Shown here: in pieces, positions 9,745 through 21,289 of the stretch | How positions within the stretch are numbered: position 1 is the stretch's first letter | How the letters are laid out: each line of letters starts with the position of its first letter | From: Siphonodentalium dalli | Lineage: Eukaryota; Mollusca; Scaphopoda; Gadilida; Siphonodentaliidae | Length of the DNA stretch: 64,000 bases | Assembly: GCA_032622095.1 (NCBI GenBank) | Contig: CP136066.1 | Location: 10,377,784-10,441,783, forward strand | Direction of reading: 5' to 3' | Notes under the pieces: model-generated | The model's database searches: none | What the model was told of the DNA's origin: nothing | The model's input: the letters and a program-made list of their open reading frames with translations, nothing else | Program-made: the position numbers and the translations under genes

Positions 9745-12098
9745 ACGACGCCCTCATCTACAGCGAGTCCCTAGAATTATACTTGGAACATATCCAGAAA
9801 GTCTTTGACAAGTTGCGCCAACATACACTGAAATTAAAATTAAAAAAGTGCCAATTCCTAAAGCAAGAAACACAATATTTGGGTTTTATAATTGATACCG
9901 ACGGCGTCCGACCTGACCCCGACAAGGTCAAGGCCATCCGGTCGCTTGTACCCCCAACATCAGTCAAGGAACTACGTTCCTTCATTGGCATGAGCAACTA
10001 CTACCGCAGATTTGTCCCCTCATTTTCGCAAATCGCTGAACCTTTGGTGCAGCTTACTAAAAAATATGCCAAATTCAAATGGGACCAAGCTTGCCAAATT
10101 TCGTTTGACAAACTAAAGGAAAATCTGACGGCAGTGCCTCTCCTGGCCTACCCAAATACGGCCACGCCCTATACATTGTATACTGACGCAAGCGACCTTT
10201 GCATCGGTGCCTGTCTGACCCAGTTGGGCTCAGATGGCGTTGAACAACCAATTTATTATCTCTCACACAAACTTAGTGATACTCAAACCCGATGGCCAAC
10301 TGTGGAGAAAGAGGCATATGCAATTCACTTCGCGTTACAAAGGTTGGACCATTACCTTCATAACGCCACTTTCACGATAAAAACAGATCATAAACCATTG
10401 AAGTATATCTTGGAATCCCCCATGCAGAACAAGAAAATTCAACAGTGGGCTTTGGGCATAACTGGATATAACTGTAACATTGAGTACATAGCTGGCCCAG
10501 ATAATCACTGCGCAGACCTGCTCAGTCGAACGCCACCTAATGCTTATACGGAACAAGAGAAGGCAGAAGTAGAGGTAGATATAAACGACAAAAACCTTAC
10601 CGTCGCCGAGACCCAAGCGGAAATCGCCGCCTTAAATTCGTCTCGATTTAAACCCAAAGACTTCGCAAGCTGCGAGGTAACCCCAAAAGAACTGCCGAAT
10701 AAAACTCAAATTGGTCAGGCCTACCAACCTACTAATCTACTGTTCAACAAGCCAGGCTTCAACGTGCTTGAGGAACAAAAGAAAGACCCGGAAATTGCGT
10801 CAGTTCTGGAGGCCCTCGACAAAGGCGAGGACACCCGGAATGACAAACACTTGATGATTGACGGGGTACTCTATTACCTCTCGAGTGCTGACGCGGAACC
10901 GACCCCACGCCTTTGGGTACCCGCACATCTTCAAACCAACATAATCCAACAATACCATGATGATAATGGCCACGTGGGAGTAGACAAAACGCATGATGCG
11001 ATTAGGTCGAAATATTTTTGGCCCAGACTGTACAAGGAACTAAACTGCTACGTTGGCAAGTGCGTGACCTGCCAAGTCAGGTCTCTGCAAAAACAATCCC
11101 CTATAATGCAAATAACGGACACACCCCCCTACCCTTTTGCCAAAGTTGGTTTGGACCAATCAGGCCCCTACCCCACGTCGCTATCGGGTAACCGCTACAT
11201 TATCAGCTTCGTAGACTTGTATAGCGGGTGGGCAGAAGCGTTTCCGGTCAAGGACAAGTCAGCCGATAACGTTGTTCATCTCTTGATCGACGAGATCTTC
11301 CCGCGACATGGATGCCCCCTAGAAATAATCACCGATAACGGCAGTGAGAACATTAATTACAAGGTCAGGGACACCCTGAAGGCCTTGAACATTCATCACG
11401 TGACCACGTCCTATTACCACCCCCAGAGCAACGCACGGGTTGAGCGGTTTCATTCTTCTTTGAAAACTGTGGTATCCAAGAAAGTGGCGGACCAAACAAA
11501 CACGTGGGACGTCCATTTAAATCAAGCACTAGCTGCAATCCGATTTAACAAAAATGAAACTTCAAAATTCTCCCCCTTCTTCTTGTTATACTACCGGGAC
11601 GTCGTGTTCCCAATAGACAATCTTCTAAAACCCAGGCGTAAATACGCGGGAGAAGATTACCATCAGATAGCTTTGCAACAACAGCACAAATCCTTTATGA
11701 TGGTACACAAACACGTGAAACAGGCGAAACGCCAACAAGCAGCGAAATTTAACAAAAAGGCCACAGACACCAAATTCGAGATTGGCGAGGCCGTCTATGT
11801 TAAGAATCATTTGCGAAAAAGCAAACTTGAAAGTAAATGGAAACCCTACTTCCGCATAACCAAGCAAATAACGCCCGTTACTTTCGAGTTAAGGAATCAA
11901 TTAACTGGGAAAGTCACACAATCCCACGCTGAACATATGCGCAAGGCCAACCTTGAATGGGAAATCCCCAAAACTGACAACAACAAGCGTGCTCAAACGT
12001 ATGTTGTTCCCCCCGAAGACGAAGATAGCGACGTTCCTGCCCCTAACCCTGTGGTGGGTCTTCTGGCGATGAAACGGAACCATTACCAGATGATGTAA
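9663..12098 (+). pseudogene. pol: C-terminal RT, RNase H and integrase (pol, second part)
   Basis: The frame is open from about 9663, with an internal ATG at 9696. AIAYLDDALIYS carries the RT catalytic YLDD. RNase H follows (YTDASDLCIGACL, then TVEKEAYAIHFAL, then KTDHKPL). The integrase has an HHCC zinc finger (H..GHVGVDKTHD, CVTCQ) and a DDE core: GLDQSGP, ITDNGSEN and ARVERFHSS. A basic C-terminal domain precedes an acidic tail. The alternative frame crossing the stop at 12098 remains open and reads into the next ORF, so the original polyprotein may have been longer. No env gene of classical type is visible. Confidence 0.88.
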
Positions 12099-12163
12099 TC
12101 GCTCGATATCGGAGACAATGTTCGGACTCCGATGACGAAGATGTCCCATTAAGCGAGCTTAAG

Positions 12164-12505
12164 ATGCGCTTACAGCGTAGAAAAGCGCGACTCGCACGCT
12201 CTGAGCCGCTACAAAACCCTGACTCGTCCACGGACGAGAGATCAGAACCGAGTGCCAAGGCACGACGCGCTTCCGCGCCTCGTCGCCACGGGCGCAAAAT
12301 AACAAAGATGTTTACAAGTGACGACAGCTCAGAGGATGAGTTAATGGAAGTGGCCGCCATTGAATCAACCCATCGTGAATGTAGGCCCGTACCGGCCCCT
12401 CGCAAGTGTAAGCAGCTCATGAATGGAGCGAGCAGCGACTTAATAAGTAAAACGTCACTGCAAACTATACTATCCTCAGTGTCCTCGATAGTAGCAGCAA
12501 TGTAG
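12164..12505 (+). CDS. Basic/acidic post-pol ORF, possibly the detached pol tail
   Basis: 113 residues from the ATG at 12164, but the frame is open further upstream across the pol stop. That upstream part encodes an acidic stretch (CSDSDDEDVPLSELK). The N-terminus is rich in Arg, the middle in Ser/Asp/Glu (DDSSEDE). It has no recognisable domain. Most likely it is the C-terminal extension of the integrase polyprotein, put out of frame by a small indel, and less likely a separate gene. Confidence 0.4.
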   Translation: MRLQRRKARLARSEPLQNPDSSTDERSEPSAKARRASAPRRHGRKITKMFTSDDSSEDELMEVAAIESTHRECRPVPAPRKCKQLMNGASSDLISKTSLQTILSSVSSIVAAM

Positions 12506-13576
12506 ATGAGAAAGCGCCCGAACTTTCGACCTGGAATTCATTATAGAATGAATGAGACCCCGCTTTTAACTGTCTTATTGACGAGTCTAACCTGGCTTCG
12601 TAAATGTTGAAAATAATGAGCCCAATGCCCCGAACCGAACCGCGAATAGCGAGTCATTTCCGGATCAATTACATATCGCACGTCCCCATGAAGCCCGGCA
12701 CGTGCGCGTAGCAATTTCATAAATAAACCTTTAAACTTTACAACCATGCGCGAAGAGATAACGAGTACCACACCGACGCGAATATCGCCATCATTAGGGT
12801 TACTACGTTTAAGCGAATCCCGAGCAAATTAAATGCGATCGAAAATATCCACACGACTGACTTAGTGAACGAAAAAGTATTACCCCAATGAATGGTAGAG
12901 ATGGCCATGGTAGTATTTTGCCCTAGTAACAACTACAGTAGTAATTTTCATTATCTTGACCCACCGATTCTGGTGGAAATTTTTTAAACATCATTTGCCA
13001 AGGTTAGCCATTATGTATAATAAGCAGTTAGACCAGCGACCTGAGGATATCCCGAATGCCGTGTTCAAAGAGCCCATAGACGAAACAATGGAGACGGATG
13101 CACCAAAGCCGTCTGCGCTATTCCGGGATGACACTCAGGAACGCCTACACGTATATCCAATTATAGCCGTCAGAGGCTAACAACATATGTGGCGGATTTG
13201 GATTAGTATTAATTATGTATCGTATATTAATGTATTCCGCATTTCCTCCGTAATTATTGTTGCGTGGATATCAGAATCATTTGCATGTATATAGACATTT
13301 ATGCATTTCATATATTTCAAATATTAATTGTTGCATAACGATGTCCAGGGTATTATAGTTGTATAATCATCAGAATGATTATAGCAAGCGTTGAATAGGG
13401 ACTATAAATCCCGATATTCAGTCATACGTTTTGATGATTGAAATCAATCACCCCGACTTATCTTGTGTTTAACTGTTCGTCAACCAATCCATCTATATAA
13501 TTAGTTGTAGATTCCATTTTCGTATTGGGCCGATCTGACGACCCTCAAGCGATACCGATAAATTGGAAGATTAACC
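12506..13576 (+). other. Gypsy internal region, non-coding or decayed
   Basis: No supported ORF; the 74-codon frame at 12956-13180 has no recognisable features. It contains the phrase ETMETDAP, similar to METDDI at 2030 and METDDIAP near 14240, a hint of related low-complexity coding remnants. Confidence 0.5.
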
Positions 13577-14170
13577 ATGGTGTATACTGACTGTGTCATT
13601 TGTTCTCAAACCTCACACAAATATCCGTTTGAGTATTACAGGCTGACCATGGCGGTGGAACAAGGGTCGACCAGTTGTCAGAACCTACCCCCATACTCGG
13701 ACATTGAGGACGAAAATACCTCGACATCCGATGATGACAATATGACACCCAATTCAGATGCACGACCATCCACCAGCAGGCGGCCGCATGAAAGCTACCT
13801 CGACATGATGCCGCGCATGCAGTCACCCACATCCTACAACCAGCCATGGGTACAGCCTTACAACGAGCATAGACGATATTACGCAATGCAGTCACCTCCC
13901 CCGCCTTACAGCCCGCCCAGAGAAACTGAAGATGCACTCATCGACATCGACCCCGACTGGTACTACTTCATGGACGAACACCGACAGCCGATCCAGACTC
14001 GCCAGCGAACCTACGCTAGAGCACGACAGCAGCCGTACCAACGACACCGACGGACATACGAACAACGGAGGCCTCTCATTCACCGATGCCGCTGTTGCGA
14101 ACTACTCCGACGAATCATCAACCTGCTACGCAGCGACGGATTGGACTTGCGATTTCAGGATCAACTTTAA
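13577..14170 (+). CDS. Accessory 3' ORF of the Gypsy element with PPPPY motif
   Basis: 197 residues, starting MVYTDCVICSQT at 13577 (a second Met is at 13647). It sits where an env gene would be, but has no signal peptide or membrane segment. The middle is acidic and Ser/Thr-rich with LPPYSDIEDE. Further on, SPPPPYSPP holds a PPxY sequence, the type that recruits Nedd4-family ubiquitin ligases and serves as a late-budding motif in retroviral Gag. The C-terminus is Arg/Gln-rich, then HRCRCCELLRRI and ends LDLRFQDQL. The last ~90 bp are duplicated just downstream (14268-14360). Function unknown. Confidence 0.6.
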   Translation: MVYTDCVICSQTSHKYPFEYYRLTMAVEQGSTSCQNLPPYSDIEDENTSTSDDDNMTPNSDARPSTSRRPHESYLDMMPRMQSPTSYNQPWVQPYNEHRRYYAMQSPPPPYSPPRETEDALIDIDPDWYYFMDEHRQPIQTRQRTYARARQQPYQRHRRTYEQRRPLIHRCRCCELLRRIINLLRSDGLDLRFQDQL

Positions 14171-14360
14171 AATAAAAAAAAAGTCACAGCCAGTAGGTCG
14201 GAGTTGTCTGAGAGACGCCCAGACGACCCGATTTGCATGGAGACGGACGACATCGCACCAGCTATCTATCGCCGATGCCGCTGTTGCGAAACACTTCGAC
14301 GAATCATCGACCTGCTGTGCAGCGACGTATTGGACTTGCGATTTCAAGATCAACTTTAAA
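14082..14360 (+). repeat. Duplicated C-terminal coding block separated by a foreign segment
   Basis: Positions 14082-14170 (cgatgccgctgttgcga ... gatcaacttta) recur at 14268-14360 with about 90% identity, again ending in a stop. Between them, 14190-14260 matches 1975-2060 of this window (ttgtctgagagacgcccaga...catggagac.gacgaca). The block therefore looks like a recombinant tail. Confidence 0.75.
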
Positions 14361-14361
14361 T

Positions 14362-14380
14362 CGAAAAAGTGAAGGAGTAA
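14362..14380 (+). promoter_or_regulatory. Polypurine tract before 3' LTR
   Basis: gaaaaagtgaaggagtaa lies directly upstream of TGTGCCAA. It is purine-rich and correctly placed for plus-strand priming. Confidence 0.65.
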
Positions 14381-15181
14381 TGTGCCAAGACAACCCCAGG
14401 GACATAACTTTCAACCCGGGAAGAAGACAGACAATCTCTAAGTCGCAGGGGTCGCTAGATTACCCCACATATCAGCGCCACGGTCGGCTACACCTAGATT
14501 GCAAAATACTGGACATCAAAAACAGATTAGCGGACATCCAGGCAGTACCCAGGTCCGACACATACACAGGTGGATAATTGGGGAGTAAACAGACCGATCT
14601 TGGGATTAGCGAGACTAGATACTTCGCCAGGAAAAGCTACTGAAACCTAATACAGCGTAATGGATAGGGAGCAGAGTTTGAAGAACACACAGGAAAGCTG
14701 CTCCGCCTGATTAACCTAGGAACGCCCCAATTGACGTACCATGAAATGCGAACCGACCCGGAATAATACCGTCTCCATATTTGAACGCAGACGAATTGAG
14801 AACCGAGGCCAGTTCTATCCAACTACCTGATCGACCATCAAGAATTCTCGGACGCGTAGAAGAGCAGTTTGGAGCAATGGACGAAAATACAAGGTAACAT
14901 TATGAGCTTGTATTTCTAACAACGCCCCACTGATGCGCCGACGGAAGAAGAAGAGCAGACGACAGGAAGACAAACTCAACCGGAACTCAACCGAGTAGAA
15001 GACAAGAGACACGCCAAATCTAAGAAGACGGAAGAAGACCCTAAACCGAGCAGACGACAGGAAGATAAACTCATCCAGGAGAAACCCAGATGCCGATGAT
15101 TGAACATTATTAACTTTGTTGTAAATAAATAATCAAACCGTTCTGATAGCCTTAAGAGTTATATGTACCCGTTTTGGCACA
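14381..15181 (+). repeat. 3' LTR
   Basis: 801 bp; identical to the 5' LTR apart from scattered substitutions and a 67-bp segment at about 14675-14741 that is absent from the 5' LTR. Confidence 0.92.
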
Positions 15182-15954
15182 CAATTAGGACCAACGCATA
15201 TGTATTTATCAACTAAATACAAATACAAGTGTGAAACCATCCACTCACCTACGTGTCATTTATCCTTAAAATCCGACAAGAACGTAAACACTGACATGTC
15301 GTGTGTTCGTCGACCATTGCATGTGACCCGTAATTTCATGAATCCCCCTGTGAGTTCCCCGTGCGCACGGCAAGGTAATCACATGCGTTCACATTGAGTG
15401 TACAATTCAGGTTGCCCTGATACAATTCAAGTTGAGGGAAACTACAATCTGCGCATGCGTGTAGTTTTTACAAATTACCAACTCCAATTTGTTACACATG
15501 CGTACAGTCAACATCCTGGTACAGTAATGCGAGTTGCAGAATCATGTTTGCCATGCACGAGACGCACGTAGTCATGTGATATGTTAGCTCCTCCTGCTTC
15601 GGCCATTTAACCACGTTTTGTCAACATGTTTTCCGACTGGATTTTTGGATTAAATTATTACGGAATTATACACACGTTCTGGTAGGTGTCAGAGCTAATA
15701 TATATTGCAATATTGTTAACATTAATGACTATGTTAGTTGATTCGTAAAATTAAGTGTATTTAAAAAAATTAGATAGCCGTCTAAGCTGATGCGCCGCCG
15801 CGGTCAGACGTGGATGGCCATAGCCATATTACCACGTCTGGTCAGACTAGAATTAACTATGTGCATACTGAGACACTGTTTACTTTACTTATCGGCTGCT
15901 ATCAGCTACTTCAATTATTGAGTTTGCCTGTCGAAATGAGTGATCATAGATTTG
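15182..15954. other. Intergenic with a small hairpin
   Basis: No gene. A hairpin at about 15802-15845 (gtcagacgtgg ... ccacgtctggtcagac) is the only structure seen. Confidence 0.45.
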
Positions 15955-15961
15955 CAGAAAA

Positions 15962-16106
15962 TATCAAAACAAAAAACAACAAAAAACACAACAAAAAACA
16001 ATAACACAACAAAAAACACAACACCACCACCACCAAAAACACAACAAAATACTAAACAAAAACACAACAAAAAACACAACACCACCACAAAAAAAAAAAA
16101 ACACAA
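15962..16106. repeat. A/C-rich simple repeat (AACAAAAACAC-like)
   Basis: Degenerate runs of acaaaaaacaca and accaccacc. The reading frames across it on both strands are artefacts of composition. Confidence 0.85.
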
Positions 16107-16573
16107 TAACAAATGTTCGATATAATATAATAAATAATGCATGACTTGTCGTTGACTATGCCAAAATAGTGGTCCTCGAGGAGGAATAGTCCACTCCAAG
16201 CCATGCATTATCTATATAAATTATAATAGTTATATCCACAATTGTGGGGTTTTTTAATGTTGTTATTACAAGCAATAATCAAAATATTTTAGGGTGAAAA
16301 GATGTAAAAATGACAAGAAATCAGAGAAAAATGGAATTTTACATTTAATGTTTATGCATTAGAAAATTGCCATATTTGGACTTTGGACTGTTATCAGTCA
16401 GTTATATATGGGATTTTCCATCAATTTTGGGCCAGGTTGTGGTATCAATGACACTAAGTTGTCCATATCTTGTGGCAAAATAGTGAAAAAAGAGAAAAAA
16501 TATAGAAATTCATTAAAAAAATATAGAATTTTGAAAAAATAATAAGTCTGGATAGATCGTTCTGATTTTCAGT

Positions 16574-17069
16574 CTAGGCCTCCATTTCACTGTTGTCGAA
16601 AGGCTGTGTGTTCGAACAGTCAACCCCTTGGCATTCCCCACAAGACATAGAACACATAATTCCATGTTTTCTGCATGTGCACCTATTGCTTTTGCAGTCC
16701 GTTTTGCATTTACAACGAATGATGTTCAGTAGTTCTTTTGGAGCTGGTGGTTCCTCACATTTGATAGGATTAAGCCGCCCATCCTTAACCTGCCAACCCC
16801 AATCAGTTGGTTCCAAATTCAGCCCCTTCCAACACTGCACCTGGTGATAGTGTATGTAAATAAAATCCTTTTCTACCTAAAAGTCTGACACAGCAAGTTA
16901 CATCACCTCTGGTCCACGCTTTGGCAACAGCGATAAACCTCTGAAACAAGAGTTGTGGGTCGATGTGTACAACGTCGTTGTCGATCTTGAGAGACGGAGC
17001 ACTCATTATTATTGCTTGGGATGTTCGCTTGAATACATAACTCGTAATATCTTTCCCTCCCATGTTCAT
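16574..17069 (-). pseudogene. Fragment of a Cys-rich CXC-type repetitive protein
   Basis: Two minus-strand frames (17069-16803, then 16840-16574) join with one frame change near 16820. The first part contains HIDPQLLFQRF. The second contains LEPTDWGW, then APKELL, then a dense cysteine array (RCKCKTDCKSNRCTCRKHG, CSMSCGECQGVDC). The order W-G-W, APKELL, CxC..C..C.C resembles the C-terminus of a repetitive invertebrate protein family with a CXC (tesmin-like) zinc domain. I remember that family as transposon-associated, but cannot prove it here. The N-terminus is absent, so this is a truncated, frameshifted copy. It ends close to the left edge of the foldback element at 17119. Confidence 0.45.
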
Positions 17070-17118
17070 AAGGATCTTCGTGCTATTAGTCTATTGCATT
17101 GATGAGAATAAAGTGCCA

Positions 17119-19393
17119 AACCTCAAACTAATTGCAACACAATGTTTCTTAGCAGGAATAAGTCTATTAACCAATTATAAACAACATACTAAAAATAGAA
17201 AAGGATCAAGAAAGGCGAATTTGATAAATATTGTGAAATAAATTTAGTAATATATGGTAAAATACCCATTTTATAGCTTTTCAAGGATGTTTATAAAAAA
17301 CTTCATTTCACATGTCCTTCCAATTATATATCCATTTTGTTGAGTACACAATTCTGATTACAGGACATAAAACATTTTCCAGATACGTTGAGAATTTTTC
17401 GAGTTATGTGCCTCCAAAATTGGGAGTTTGTCTAATTTCGGAGCCACAATTTCTGAAGAATTAGCTAAAATCCATATCTTAGGGTCTAGTATTTTAAAAA
17501 CTAGAGAACAATGAAGGAATATCTTACTGTTGTATTAGTTGCCTCACTATATTGTGCAAAAAAAATGATTTATTTATGCATCTATGATCGAGAAGACAAA
17601 TATATTCTTAAACAAAATGTGTGTTCCATTGTATGGACTTCGCCAAATTTGCCTTGTGACACAGAACTGGTGTGATGAAATACTATATTTGAGGTATTAC
17701 AACTCAATAAATTGATATCCATATGCCCTGTATTTCTCATAACCTCTTACGTATACTAGGTTAAATACACTGCGCTTGAATTGCTAAACACATAAGTGCC
17801 ATAATCTGAACTTATGGCCCTATGAATCCAATGAATTGACTCTTTTCCAAAAATGCCATTTTTGACTGTTTTGTGGTGTTTTTGTCCATTTTAAAGTTTT
17901 TTGTGTGCACAAATAGTAAACAACAATGAATACAATTAGTGTTTAATGTGTAAAATCATTTGAACGTTCCTCCTAAAACACTTAGTGTTGGAAAAAATAT
18001 GATTACATTGGTTATGCCAATCAACAGTCACTGGATTTCACATATTTTTCAAGAAACTGACTCCAAATTTAATGTTGATAATGGGGTAGGTGAAATCACA
18101 AAGGCTATGTTCTTGTCACCATATCCTAGTCATTGGAGACAAAGGGTTGTTTTATTCCAGTTTGTGCAGATTATTCTTGCATGGTAAGCAGTTTAGTACT
18201 TTAATAATTATTAGATGTTCATTTAGAACTTTATCAGCATGTTTAATATATAGAACCAGCCCGAAATAATGATTCGCCATTTCGCCATTGAGTTACAACA
18301 AAAAGGATCGTAGCTCTAAATATGAACATCAAAACAGGAAGCAGTTTACTCTGTATGAAAGCATAAGGTTTGTAGGAGCTGGTGATGTTAAAGTTTATGC
18401 ATCAAGGTCCATATTTTCTAGATTTTGTCAATATGGTTTCCCCTACCCCATTTTTCAGATATTCAAATTTGGCATCAGTTTCCAGAACAATTAGTGAAAT
18501 TCAGTGACATTCATTGACATATCCAACATAATGCATTTATTTCAACAGTAAAGTGTTTCAGGAGGAAAGTTCAAATGATTTTGCACATTAAACATACATT
18601 TTTTTTTACAATTTATACACAAAAACCTTTAAAAATGAAAAAAAACCGCCCCAAAATGGCATTTTTAGACGAGTCAATTCTAAAGATTCATAGGGCCATA
18701 ATTTGATTTTCTACACCATGATTTATGAAATTCCTTTACAATGTGTTTAACGATGTATACTTAAGTGATTATGAGAAAGACAGGGAATATGGATATATAA
18801 TTATTGATTTGTATGACATCAAATATGCTATTTCATCACGCCGGTGCTGGACCACAGGCAAAGTTGGTTGACCATACAATGGTGGAACACACATTTTGTT
18901 TAAGAATATTTTTGTCCTCTCAATCATAGATGCATAAAGAAATCATAGTTTGTGCACAACCAAGAGAGGAAATGACTAAAACAACAAGGAATCCCTTCAT
19001 TTTACTTTATTTTTTAAAATACAAGACCATAAAAAATGGATTTGAACTAATTTTGAGAAATTGAGCCCCGAAATTAGACAAACTCCAAATTTTGGAGGCA
19101 CATAACTCAAAAAATACTGAACGTATCTAGGAAAGGTTTTCTGTTCTGTAATCAGGGTTGTGCACTCTACAAAATGGATATATAAATGGAAGGACATGTG
19201 AAAGGAAGTTTTTTTTTTTATAAACATCCTTGAAAAGCTATAAAATGAGTATTTTACCAAATTTAGACAAATTTATTTCACAAAATTCATCAATTTCGCA
19301 TTTCTTGATTCTTGTTGATTTTTAGTATATTATTTGTGATGGGTTAAAGTACTTATTCCCACTGAGAAACTTTGTGTTGCAATTATTTTGAGG
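17119..19393. mobile_element. 2.3-kb foldback (long inverted repeat) element
   Basis: The left half reads in reverse complement as the right half almost to the centre near 18250. The outer ends are cctcaaactaattgcaacac (17119) and gtgttgcaattattttgagg (to 19393). Matching blocks include ttgaaaagctataaaat, tggaggcacataactc and 'gaattgactc..aaaatgccattttt'. Identity is roughly 75-85%. Inner ORFs (17960-18187 and others) have no recognisable features. Termini and target duplication are not resolved. Confidence 0.7.
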
Positions 19394-19509
19394 TGAAACC
19401 ATAAATGCACTGGACTACTATATGACCATGAAAACACTTTTGATCTCTGCAAGAGATTCTGATTTAATAAAATACTAAAGCTTATGGGAGGCCAAATTCA
19501 CATTTAATA

Positions 19510-19692
19510 ATTAATTGTGCTTAAGCGCAATCAATTGCGCTTAAGCGCAAATAATTATGCTTAAGCGCAATCAATTGTGCTTAAGCACAATCATTGCGCT
19601 TAAGTGCAATTAATTGCGCTTAAGTGCAATTAATTTCGCTTAAGCGTAATTATTTGCGCTTAAGCGCAATCAATTGCGCTTAAGCGCAATTC
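19510..19692. repeat. Array of TTGCGCTTAAGCGCAA palindromes
   Basis: About ten units of 18-20 bp, each a near-perfect palindrome centred on CTTAAG with AT-rich spacers (tcaatt, ataatt). Variants are often symmetrical (gtgcttaagcac). Two more units lie at about 20738-20775. Confidence 0.85.
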
Positions 19693-20000
19693 ATGGTTAT
19701 ATGTAACAAAACACCCCTGGTGAATAAATAGGTTTCTCCATAACTAAGCATTAACTCCTATTGACATGTCACCTCTTGGTTTCATTGGTTTGGATGGGTA
19801 GGGAGCTAGCCCAACTTCTTTATCAAAATGGCTGACTCGCAATAGTATCACATTCTGTTTTAGTTGGAGCGACTCGTGATAGCATTATATTATCTTCGGT
19901 ATATATTAGTTGGGGCTACTTGCAATAGCATTACTTTCTGTATTAGTCCGGGCGACATTGATTTTCTTCAATTTTCGAGTATACAGGCACACCATATGAG
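19688..20000 (+). repeat. Dispersed repeat, direct copy of 2799-3030
   Basis: Homologous to 2799-3030, with an internal expansion of the 'gcgactcgtgatagcatta' part. It begins exactly where the palindrome array ends. Confidence 0.6.
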
Positions 20001-20210
20001 GAGAAGCAAGCCCTCGGTGACACCACATTCACACTATATGATCATGGAAATACTATAGATTTGTGCAAGAGATGCTGATTTAATAAGAAAAACGAGAGCT
20101 CCGGGACTGAGACACCAAAGCTCCAGTAATTATACACCATTTTTTGGACAGGGATGCTGATAATATGAAAATAGGGTTTTTCCCCCCTGATTTAAGTCAA
20201 TAAGTAAACC

Positions 20211-20426
20211 ATACAGTAATGCTCTAATTAATCGACTCCTTAACCACAGCAGAATTATGGATAACTTTTCAGGATTTAGTTGGAAATATGGCTTGTTGCC
20301 ATTCATCGGAAAGCTCTCGAGAGCTTTTCGATGAATGGCAACAAGCCATATTTCCGACTAAATCCTGAAAAGTTACCCATAATTCTGCTGTGGTTAAGAA
20401 GTCGATTAATTAGAGCATTACTGTAT
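20211..20426. repeat. Near-perfect 108-bp-arm palindrome
   Basis: The arms meet without spacer at 20318/20319 in aaagctctc|gagagcttt. Only a few mismatches occur over 108 bp. Flanking 'ggatgctgataatatga' on the left, again at 20577 and at 24507, suggests a family with a conserved outer part. No coding potential. Confidence 0.85.
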
Positions 20427-20919
20427 GAGGTAAGAAAGCCCTCATGCAGTGACACTGCATGCATGTATAGGATATTACCATAGTAAAGGCTAACATCTGT
20501 GCAAAAATACATTGAAAACATCATACAAAAAATTACTAGAGTTCCAGGAAGGCGATATCAATTCTTTGGATAGAGGGATGCTGATAATATGTAATTAGGG
20601 ATTCTCCTTGTTGAACACATACTCACAGTTGACTTGAGTACAGGTAAAAATTAGCCCAATGCTCATCTTGTGTTGCTATATGATACACCAGATCATGCTA
20701 ATAGTTTATGGGTAGGTTAGATAGTAGTCACAATTACGCTTAAGCGTAAATGCCCTATTTGCGCTTAAGCGCAATACATTATTAAATGTGAATTTAGCCT
20801 CCCGTTAAAGCTCGAGGACTGAGACACCAAAGCTCCACAAGAAAACTAAGATGCATGCATCAGGTCGGCCGTGAATAGAATTGTTGTAGCTATCGATTAA
20901 ATACATTTTGAAACACCTG

Positions 20920-20965
20920 TCTGTATGTATGTATGTGTGTATGCATGAATGCATGTGTGTATGTG
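20920..20965. repeat. TATG/TGTG microsatellite
   Basis: Run of gtatgtatgtgtgtatg-type repeats. Confidence 0.7.
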
Positions 20966-21289
20966 TTATAGACTCTAACACTGCTCGAATTTGGTATTTA
21001 ACGTGTCAACTTGACCTCGCTCATAGGCATGTTTCTGGACCTTGACCGATCCGACTAAAAATTTGTGTGTAGGACTACTTCGATCCCGGGAGCAATATGG
21101 ACGGGTCCAATTTCACGTGGGACCATGTTCTCGAACGTGCTGATATAGGCATGTTTCTGGACCAATTGAACAATAGTTTGGCCAGACGCTGTATATACTG
21201 GGTACTGTCCAGATGGAGGCGATCACAAAAAAATCCCTAACTAGCCCGAACGAAGTTGAGTACATCAGCTAGTCTAATATATATTTTGG

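Larger units (their letters stand above)
6321..15181 (+). mobile_element. Full-length Gypsy-type LTR retrotransposon
   Basis: Two direct LTRs (6321-7054 and 14381-15181) start with TGTGCCAA and end with TTGGCACA. They are flanked by a 4-bp target duplication CAAT (6317-6320 and 15182-15185). The internal order is PBS, gag, protease, RT, RNase H, integrase, then a 3' ORF region; RNase H before IN with a Gypsy-type RT fits the Ty3/Gypsy superfamily. The LTRs differ by only a few substitutions and one 67-bp indel, so insertion is recent. Even so, gag and RT each contain a frame break, so this copy does not look autonomous (unless the breaks are assembly errors). Confidence 0.93.

Noticed and set aside
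15915-16208. Valine/Phe-rich minus-strand ORF
   Set aside because: Translation of the A/C-rich simple repeat.
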